Origin: Bacteriovoracaceae bacterium
Lineage (GTDB): Bacteria; Bdellovibrionota; Bacteriovoracia; Bacteriovoracales; Bacteriovoracaceae
DNA length: 12,750 bases
Assembly (NCBI GenBank): GCA_018060635.1
Contig: JAGOVR010000035.1
Span: forward strand, 1-12,750
Direction of reading: 5' to 3'
This document shows, in pieces, positions 7,561 through 12,750 of the stretch. The notes below the pieces were generated by a model. The model ran no database searches. It was not told the DNA's origin and saw nothing but the letters and a program-made list of their open reading frames with translations. The stretch's first letter is position 1; each line of letters starts with the position of its first letter. Both the position numbers and the translations under genes were made by a program.

Positions 7561-8064
7561 ATGAAATACGTTTTAATGGCACTTTTGCTACTTCCTCTTT
7601 TTGCTCAGGCAGAGACGGTGATTGGCATGATTAATATGCAAAAAGTTTTAGTTACCATTAAAGAAGGGCAAAATATTCAGAAATCCTTAGAGCGCTCTTT
7701 TAATGAAAAAAAGAAAATTCTAGGAGCAGAAGAAGAAAAAATTAAAAAAGCTCAGGAAGCTTTTATGAAACAGGCTACTGTTTTAAAAGAAGATGTTCGT
7801 TTAAAAAAAGAGACAGAAATTCGTGACATGATTTTAGCTTATCAAAAGAAAGTTACGGAATATGATAATACAATTAAAGATCAGGAAATGACTCTTAAAA
7901 AACCTATTTTAGAAAAAATTCGCAGTATTGTGGATTCAACATCTAAAACATCAAATGTGGATGTCACTTTTGATTCTTCCACGCCTATCCTTTTTGCTAA
8001 AAATGTAAACGACATTACAGATTTAGTTATTAAAGAATATGACAAGAAGTATCCAGCTAAATAA
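7561..8064 (+). CDS. skp: Periplasmic chaperone Skp/OmpH
   Basis: Skp holds unfolded outer-membrane proteins in the periplasm for delivery to BamA. The protein has 167 residues; a Sec signal peptide occupies 1-17, with cleavage after AQA, leaving about 150 residues (E. coli Skp mature is about 141). Seen: the N-terminal IGMINMQKVL pattern, equivalent to the family's beta-strand IAVVNMGKVL-like start; then a long Lys/Glu-rich helical region at about 35-125 forming the tentacle hairpin; then a C-terminal return strand (VDVTFDSSTPILFA, about 143-156) and a final helix. The sequence is not strongly conserved in this family, so placement directly after bamA and before lpxD, the classical order, carries much of the weight. 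The start ATG 7561 has a strong AAAGGAG at 7549-7555. It is basic and Lys-rich, as expected. Confidence 0.9.
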   Translation: MKYVLMALLLLPLFAQAETVIGMINMQKVLVTIKEGQNIQKSLERSFNEKKKILGAEEEKIKKAQEAFMKQATVLKEDVRLKKETEIRDMILAYQKKVTEYDNTIKDQEMTLKKPILEKIRSIVDSTSKTSNVDVTFDSSTPILFAKNVNDITDLVIKEYDKKYPAK

Positions 8065-8074
8065 TTGATGATTT

Positions 8075-9130
8075 ATGAAGATAACCGACTTTTCTTTCTT
8101 TGATTGCCATCTGGTTTTTGGACAACATTTTCAAGGGGAAATCAGGGGAATTTCAAGTCCAGAGAAACCGCTCAAAGACCATTTAGTTTTTATTAAAAAT
8201 ACTAAAATTTTAAATGATTTTCTCTCTAGCAAAATAAATTCAAAAGAAACGTCTCTCATCCTTATTGTTTCCAGCTCTTTATGGCTAAAAGAGCAAGAAA
8301 GGATCACATCTTTTTTAAAAGATAGAGAGAGCAGTGTTTATAGCACTGAAAGTATCGAGTTTTGTTTAATAAAATTTTCTAAATTTTTTCATGATAAAAA
8401 AATGCAGTTTGATAGTACCGTGGATGGTCGTCAAAATAAAACAGCTAAAATCCATCCGACTGCGCAAATTGCGCAGGATGTTTTCATTGGTGATTCAGTC
8501 GTTATACAGGCTCATGTTAAGATCCTAACGGGTGCTGTGGTAATGGCCCATTCTTCTATAGATGAAAATTCGATTATTTTCCCCCATGTTGTTATCTATC
8601 CTTTTGTTCAAGTGGGAAAAAATTGTCGTATTCATGCAGGGACAGTTTTAGGCGCAGATGGTTTTGGTTACCATTTTGCAAAAGGGGAACATCATAAAAT
8701 TTGGCATTATGCGGGAGTGATCTTAGAAGATCATATTGAAATTGGGGCTTGCTCAGCAGTAGATGCAGGGACTTTTAGTCCCACTACGATTGGCCAAGGA
8801 ACAAAACTAGATAATCATGTGCAAATTGGTCATAATTGTAAGATTGGTAAGCACGTGGTTATTTGTGGGCATACAGCTATTGGTGGTAGTTCTATCATCG
8901 AGGATTTTTGTGTTTTTGGCGGAAAATCAGGCATGGGACATTCCATGAAAGTAGGAAAAGGCTCGCAGATTGGCGGTGGGGCTTTAGTCAATAGTGATTT
9001 ACCAGAAGGATCAATTGTCTCAGGATATCCTGCTCGTCCTCTTAAAGAATGGTTAAGAGGATTAGCTTATGTACGAATACAATCGTCTCAAAATAAAAAA
9101 GAAGACAAAAAAAGAGGAGATAGTTTATGA
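8075..9130 (+). CDS. lpxD: UDP-3-O-acylglucosamine N-acyltransferase LpxD
   Basis: LpxD adds the second 3-hydroxyacyl chain, from acyl-ACP, to the 2-amino group of the lipid A precursor. It has 351 residues (E. coli 341). Seen: an N-terminal uridine-binding domain at about 1-115; hexapeptide left-handed beta-helix repeats at about 126-320; the LpxD hallmark GADGFGY at 193-199; and the catalytic His253 in VQIGHN (249-254). Odd points: the usual IDRGA block reads VDAGTF (229-234), so the Arg is Ala. In the N-domain, F39 and N42 of the uracil-contact pattern are present, but the following Tyr position is Ile45 by my hand alignment. The start ATG 8075 lies 10 bases after skp with no recognisable SD (TTGATGATTT), suggesting coupled translation. 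It overlaps fabZ by four bases. The C-terminal tail is Lys-rich. Confidence 0.94.
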   Translation: MKITDFSFFDCHLVFGQHFQGEIRGISSPEKPLKDHLVFIKNTKILNDFLSSKINSKETSLILIVSSSLWLKEQERITSFLKDRESSVYSTESIEFCLIKFSKFFHDKKMQFDSTVDGRQNKTAKIHPTAQIAQDVFIGDSVVIQAHVKILTGAVVMAHSSIDENSIIFPHVVIYPFVQVGKNCRIHAGTVLGADGFGYHFAKGEHHKIWHYAGVILEDHIEIGACSAVDAGTFSPTTIGQGTKLDNHVQIGHNCKIGKHVVICGHTAIGGSSIIEDFCVFGGKSGMGHSMKVGKGSQIGGGALVNSDLPEGSIVSGYPARPLKEWLRGLAYVRIQSSQNKKEDKKRGDSL

Positions 9131-9618
9131 AACTTTCCAAAGAAGATGTTTTAGCTTTTTTACCTCATAGAGATCCTTTTTTATTTATTGATAGTGTGGA
9201 TAATGTGACCTTTGAGGATGAGAGAACATGGGAGACGGTTTCTCAGGATAAGTTAGATAACTTAACAGGAGGAACTCTTTTCGCAAGCTTTTTTGTCCGT
9301 CCTGACATGGATATTTTGAGAGGGCATTTTCCAGGAAGACCTATCTTACCAGGAGTTGTGCAGTTAGAAATGATGGCCCAAGCGTCTTGTTTTTTTATGC
9401 ATGAATATTTACGTCAAAAAAATATTACAAAATTTGAAGTTGCTCTTTTGGGCATAGAAAAGGCTAAGTTTAGAAAACCAGTTGTTCCTAATATGCAATT
9501 AAAAATTCAAAGCCATTTGACTAAAGTACGAGGAACTATGATGACTTTTGACACAAAACTTTTATGTGAAGAACAGATGATTTCAGAATGTTCTTTGATG
9601 GCTGGTTATAAAGCTTAA
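9127..9618 (+). CDS. fabZ: 3-hydroxyacyl-ACP dehydratase FabZ
   Basis: FabZ dehydrates 3-hydroxyacyl-ACP in fatty acid elongation and competes with LpxA and LpxD for the same hydroxyacyl-ACP pool, which explains its place in lpx operons. It is a hot-dog-fold cytoplasmic enzyme of 163 residues (E. coli 151). Seen: FLPHRDPFLFID at 11-22, catalytic His67 in GHFPGRPILPGV (66-77) and catalytic Glu81 in LEMMAQA; the 14-residue His-Glu spacing matches E. coli H54/E68. The interval from PHR to the catalytic His is about 18 residues longer than in E. coli, with extra sequence around 36-58. The start ATG 9127 has GAGGAG at 9114-9119 and overlaps the lpxD stop as ATGA. FabA is less likely, given the PHR motif, the small size and the operon. 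Confidence 0.94.
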   Translation: MKLSKEDVLAFLPHRDPFLFIDSVDNVTFEDERTWETVSQDKLDNLTGGTLFASFFVRPDMDILRGHFPGRPILPGVVQLEMMAQASCFFMHEYLRQKNITKFEVALLGIEKAKFRKPVVPNMQLKIQSHLTKVRGTMMTFDTKLLCEEQMISECSLMAGYKA

Positions 9619-9627
9619 GGAGAAAAA

Positions 9628-10425
9628 ATGAAAAAAGAAATTGAAATACATCCTTCCTCTATTGTAGATCCTAAAGCCAAGTTACAAGCAGGAGTGAAGA
9701 TTGGTCCTTTTTGTATTGTTGGCCCAGATGTGGAATTAGGTGAAGATACAGTTTTGCAAAGTCATGTCGTTTTAAGTGGCCATGTTAAGATTGGAAAAAA
9801 TAATGAGTTCTATTCCTTTTGTTCTATTGGTGCGGCTCCTCAAGATTTAAGTTATAAAGCAGAAGCTACTCGTGTAGAGATAGGAGATCATAATATTTTT
9901 AGAGAATATGTTTCAGTCCACCGCGGAACGCTTAAACAAGTAGGACTTACTAAAATTGGTAATCACTGTTTGCTCATGGCTTATGTGCATTTAGGTCATG
10001 ATGTGGTGTTAGAAGATAAAGTTGTTCTGGTCAACTCTGTTAACTGTGCAGGGCACGTTCATATTGGAAGTCGTGTGACTATTGGAGGTAATACTGGAAT
10101 TAGCCAATGGGTCACATTAGGTAAAGGTGCTTATATTGGTGGAGGCTCTGGAATTGATCGAGATATTCCTCCTTTTTGTACAGCTTATGGGAATAGAATT
10201 CGCCTGAAAGGAATTAATATTATAGGTCTGAGGCGTCAAGGCTATACTAAGGCGGATATTTCAGAGATTGTAGAATTTTATCGTCAGATGGAAGCTTCGA
10301 CTCTTTCTCCTAGAGCTTTTATTTCTCACCACGAATCAATTCAAGAATATTTAGACAATCCTGTTGTTAAAGAAATGATAGATTTTATTAATAAAAGTGA
10401 AATTGGGATTGCCCCTTTTGTTTAA
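9628..10425 (+). CDS. lpxA: UDP-N-acetylglucosamine acyltransferase LpxA
   Basis: LpxA catalyses the first lipid A step, moving a 3-hydroxyacyl chain from ACP to position 3 of UDP-GlcNAc, or of its 3-amino analogue in some bacteria. It has 265 residues (E. coli 262). Seen: hexapeptide repeats from residue 7 (IHPSSIVDP) to about 180; the LpxA block SYKAEATRVEIGDHN; VSVHRGT at 95-101; catalytic His124 in YVHLGHD (119-125); and the C-terminal helical domain with GLRRQGY at 200-206. The position matching the E. coli acyl ruler residue G173 is Gly172 (IGGGSG), which in E. coli goes with C14 chains; this is a hand alignment. E. coli H191 aligns with Arg190. The start ATG 9628 has AAGGAG at 9617-9622, overlapping the fabZ stop. 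Confidence 0.96.
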   Translation: MKKEIEIHPSSIVDPKAKLQAGVKIGPFCIVGPDVELGEDTVLQSHVVLSGHVKIGKNNEFYSFCSIGAAPQDLSYKAEATRVEIGDHNIFREYVSVHRGTLKQVGLTKIGNHCLLMAYVHLGHDVVLEDKVVLVNSVNCAGHVHIGSRVTIGGNTGISQWVTLGKGAYIGGGSGIDRDIPPFCTAYGNRIRLKGINIIGLRRQGYTKADISEIVEFYRQMEASTLSPRAFISHHESIQEYLDNPVVKEMIDFINKSEIGIAPFV

Positions 10426-10439
10426 GAAAAAAGGAATCC

Positions 10440-11405
10440 ATGTCTCAAGAATATAAAAAATTAAACGTTGCAGTCATGGGGTATGGTTTTTTAGGGAAAT
10501 GGCACTGCGAGAAAGTTGAGCAGGCAGGGGCCCATTTGTATGCCATTATTGATCCCTTCACAGAAAATTTAAAAAAAGCTCAAGAAAAATACCCTGATGT
10601 TTTATGTGTTACTTCATGGCAAGAAGTTGTAGAAGGTGCAGATGTTTTTTTAATTGTAACACCTACTTCGACTCATTTTGATTTAGTGCAAACGCTGTTA
10701 AGTAAAGATAAACATATTTTTTGTGAGAAGCCTCTTTGTTCTAATTATGAACAAGCTCTAAAACTTAAAAAAATAGTAGAATCGACATCGGCTTTATTAC
10801 AAGTAGGGCATAGCGAACGTTTTCATGCTGTTTGGGATATATTATTAACAAAGCCAAACTTGCATTCCTTTTTGCAAGAAAAGTCATCCACTCTTATTCT
10901 GACCAGAGAAGCTCCTTTTAAAGGTCGTGCTTTAGACGTGGATGTAGTGCAAGATCTCATGATTCATGATTTAGATCTTGTTCTTTATTTGACGGGTGAA
11001 ATGCCTCAAAGTGTTTTAGCGTTTGGATATAAAATAAGAACGAATTTTTATGATTATGTTTGTGCGACCTTGCAGTTTAAATCAGGGAGATGTGTCATTT
11101 TAAAAGTAGGGCGTAATCAAACTGAGGAAGTAAGAGAGCTAGAAACGACTAGTCGTTTAGGTTCTTTAAAAGTTGATTTAATGAATCTAAGTTATTCCTA
11201 TTTGCAAGCTCATGCTGAGCAAGTTGTGACACAAACATATCCTAAAAGAGATCATCTATTATTGGAGCAACAATCATTTTATCATTCCATTCATCATAAG
11301 CAAAAACCTCTAGTGACTTTTGAAGATGGAGTCCGTGCTGTGAAATTAGTGGACGCTGTTTTAGCTAGCTTGTCCTCTCATCAAAAAGTGGACATTCATG
11401 AATAA
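10440..11405 (+). CDS. Gfo/Idh/MocA family NAD(P)-dependent oxidoreductase, possible GnnA
   Basis: It has 321 residues. Seen: an N-terminal Rossmann fold with the dinucleotide loop GYGFLGKWH (14-22), VTPTSTH at 73-79, the family EKP motif with Lys97 (ECxEKP-like CEKPL, 95-99), GHSERFHAV at 123-131, and the substrate-side signature QDLMIHDLDLVLYL (171-184), where H176/D177 occupy the usual catalytic region. Related enzymes act on UDP-sugars, for example WlbA and GnnA. GnnA oxidises the 3-OH of UDP-GlcNAc, after which GnnB transaminates it to make the substrate for amide-linked lipid A. Position between lpxA and lpxB fits GnnA, but no GnnB is in the window, and this gene position is also occupied by uncharacterised oxidoreductases in other Deltaproteobacteria. 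Function is therefore inferred. The start ATG 10440 has AAGGA at 10431-10435; the 3' end overlaps lpxB by eight bases. Confidence 0.88.
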   Translation: MSQEYKKLNVAVMGYGFLGKWHCEKVEQAGAHLYAIIDPFTENLKKAQEKYPDVLCVTSWQEVVEGADVFLIVTPTSTHFDLVQTLLSKDKHIFCEKPLCSNYEQALKLKKIVESTSALLQVGHSERFHAVWDILLTKPNLHSFLQEKSSTLILTREAPFKGRALDVDVVQDLMIHDLDLVLYLTGEMPQSVLAFGYKIRTNFYDYVCATLQFKSGRCVILKVGRNQTEEVRELETTSRLGSLKVDLMNLSYSYLQAHAEQVVTQTYPKRDHLLLEQQSFYHSIHHKQKPLVTFEDGVRAVKLVDAVLASLSSHQKVDIHE

Positions 11406-12537
11406 AGAAAGTTGTTTAATTATTGCAGGAGAAAAATCAGGAGAGGAACACGCCTTGAGTTTTCTTCCACAAATTATAAAGAAGTGCCCACAGGTTGAGT
11501 TTTTTGGGGTTGGTGGTGATGATTTTCACAAGTTAGGCGTCGATGTTTTATATCATTTACGGGATTTTTCCTCTTGGGGAATTAATGACGTGTTAAAAAA
11601 AATTCCTTTTTATATAAAAGCTTTTTATACTCTTTTGAGAGAGGTAAGAAAGCGTAATTGTAAAATGGCTATTTTAGTGGATTTTCAAGATTTTAATTTA
11701 AAATTAGCCAAAAAACTTAAACGTCGAGGCGTAAAAGTTTTTTATTATGTTGCTCCTCAAGCTTGGGCATGGAAAGAATATCGAACAAAAGCTTTAAATA
11801 ATTCCGTTCATACTTTGTTTACTATTTTACCTTTTGAAAAAGAGTGGTTTAGCACAAGAGGAGTGCATAAAGTTAAAAGTGTTACTCATCCACTCTATGC
11901 TAAATATGCCCCTTTCTTTTTAGCGCAGAAATCATCTACCGAAAGTACGGAAAAAAGAAAAAAGATTGTACTCCTGCCAGGGAGTCGCAACAGAGAAGTT
12001 AGAGAGTTACTTCCTTTATTTGTGAAGGCTTTACAGAAATGGAAACAACAAGATCCCGATATTTTTATTGTTTTAGTGCAAGCCACATCCGTTGCTGAAG
12101 AAATTTATACACAATATCAATCTAGTTTTGATCAGATCTATCAAGATGTTGATTTAGCACAAGCCTTAGCAGGTGCTCATTTTGCTCTTGCCGCAAGTGG
12201 AACAGTGACCTTGGCCACAGCTTTATTTCAAGTTCCAACAGTCGTTTGTTACCGAGGATCACTTTTAGAAGAATTTATCTACCAACAGTTTATTACGTAT
12301 AGAGGCCCTATTTCTCTCGCTAATATTGTCTTACAAAAAAATATTTTCCCTGAACTTCTACAAGAACAAGTGACTGTCGAAAATATTCTTAAATATTTTA
12401 AAAAGTGGTCGGAAGATCCTCAAGAGTATTATAGAATTAAAAATGTCCTAAAACAGATTCCAATACTTCTGCAGGGAGAGGAATTTGATTTTCCCAATTA
12501 TTTTGCCCAAGTTTTAAGTGAGCCTTCTCATGTTTAG
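11398..12537 (+). CDS. lpxB: Lipid-A-disaccharide synthase LpxB (divergent motifs)
   Basis: LpxB is the GT19 glycosyltransferase that joins lipid X and UDP-diacylglucosamine into the lipid A disaccharide at the inner-membrane face. It has 379 residues (E. coli 382). Seen: an N-terminal GEKSG (11-15), VDFQDFN (94-100), VAPQAWAW (118-125), LPFEKEWF (144-151), LPGSRNREV (193-201), ASGTVTLA (266-273) and SLANIVL (306-312), in family order. Several positions differ from the usual consensus: GExSGD is GEKSGE, GxxEVL is GINDVL, GHP is THP (163-165), and the Glu of SGTxxLE is Ala273 (codon GCC 12214-12216). In GT-B enzymes that Glu normally contacts the UDP ribose. Family identity is secure from the order and context. 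The start ATG 11398 overlaps the upstream stop, with only a weak SD. The 3' end overlaps lpxK by eight bases. Confidence 0.93.
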   Translation: MNKESCLIIAGEKSGEEHALSFLPQIIKKCPQVEFFGVGGDDFHKLGVDVLYHLRDFSSWGINDVLKKIPFYIKAFYTLLREVRKRNCKMAILVDFQDFNLKLAKKLKRRGVKVFYYVAPQAWAWKEYRTKALNNSVHTLFTILPFEKEWFSTRGVHKVKSVTHPLYAKYAPFFLAQKSSTESTEKRKKIVLLPGSRNREVRELLPLFVKALQKWKQQDPDIFIVLVQATSVAEEIYTQYQSSFDQIYQDVDLAQALAGAHFALAASGTVTLATALFQVPTVVCYRGSLLEEFIYQQFITYRGPISLANIVLQKNIFPELLQEQVTVENILKYFKKWSEDPQEYYRIKNVLKQIPILLQGEEFDFPNYFAQVLSEPSHV

Positions 12538-12750
12538 AAAGATTATAAAATTACTATTTCTTTACCCTCTTTCTAGAATTTGGGTAGGTATTCATAGACT
12601 GCGTAGATTTTGTTATACAGGACTTTTATGTCATTCCTATCTTGCTCCTATTCCTGTTATTTCTATTTGGAACTTAAGCTTTGGAGGTACAGGAAAAACA
12701 CCCCTTATGCATAAAATTGCTAGTTGGCTTCAAGAGTGGAAATTAAATAT
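12530..12750 (+). CDS. lpxK: Tetraacyldisaccharide 4'-kinase LpxK, 5' part (runs off window)
   Basis: LpxK phosphorylates the 4' position of the lipid A disaccharide at the inner membrane, using ATP. Seventy-three codons are visible and the frame is open to the right edge; the family is usually 320-360 residues. Seen: an N-terminal hydrophobic/basic membrane-associating segment (FRKIIKLLFLYPLSRIW), the PIPVISIWNLSFGGTGKTPL stretch holding the P-loop GGTGKT at 52-57, and the start of the following helix. Most family members have VGN where this has IWN just before the P-loop. The start ATG 12530 overlaps the lpxB stop (TAG 12535-12537) in another frame, so coupled translation is likely. msbA, which sits between lpxB and lpxK in some relatives, is absent here. 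Confidence 0.93.
   Translation, partial: MFRKIIKLLFLYPLSRIWVGIHRLRRFCYTGLLCHSYLAPIPVISIWNLSFGGTGKTPLMHKIASWLQEWKLN

Noticed and set aside
8068..8070. ATG at 8068 as an alternative lpxD start
   Set aside because: It is out of frame with lpxD; ATG 8075 is the first in-frame start after skp and gives a normal-length N-domain.
1..12750. Mobile element, CRISPR array, phage or toxin-antitoxin island
   Set aside because: No transposase, integrase, direct-repeat array or unrelated composition block was seen; every long frame is a housekeeping or envelope gene.

Overview
The window is a compact, strongly A+T-rich stretch of a Gram-negative (diderm) bacterial chromosome. All thirteen genes lie on the + strand, and the longest gap between them is 98 bases. 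The gene order is ybeY (3' part), prfB, lysS, a lolC/E-type permease, lolD, bamA, skp, lpxD, fabZ, lpxA, a Gfo/Idh/MocA oxidoreductase, lpxB and lpxK (5' part). A lysS-lolCD-bamA-skp-lpxD-fabZ-lpxA-oxidoreductase-lpxB order is typical of the former Deltaproteobacteria. With the low G+C, this makes a Bdellovibrionota/Bacteriovoracia-like organism my best guess. That assignment is inference from gene order and composition, not from a search.

Positions 1-3196 hold translation genes. YbeY is an rRNA-processing endonuclease. Release factor 2 is split by a +1 programmed frameshift at an in-frame TGA. Lysyl-tRNA synthetase is class II. The true prfB gene runs from 485 to 1628 in two frames; reading only the long second frame would miss the first 47 residues of the protein.

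Positions 3212-5122 encode a lipoprotein-release ABC transporter: one LolC/E-type permease and the LolD ATPase. Positions 5221-8064 encode outer-membrane protein assembly factors, BamA with five POTRA domains and the periplasmic chaperone Skp. Positions 8075-12750 encode early lipid A synthesis: LpxA, LpxD, LpxB and LpxK, with FabZ supplying the fatty-acid side and a sugar-nucleotide-type oxidoreductase between lpxA and lpxB. The three routes that build the outer membrane (lipoproteins, beta-barrels, LPS) are thus side by side. LpxH/LpxI, MsbA, LpxC and any GnnB transaminase are absent from the window.

Two candidate extended -10 promoters share the core TTGCTATA, one before prfB and one before bamA. 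They suggest two transcription units, prfB-lysS-lolC-lolD and bamA through lpxK. Several genes in the second unit overlap by 4 or 8 bases.

I found no mobile element, CRISPR array, RNA gene or clearly novel system. The points most worth checking are the oxidoreductase as a possible GnnA (2,3-diamino sugar lipid A), the unusual motif residues in LpxB and LpxD, the enlarged FabZ, and the prfB recoding site.
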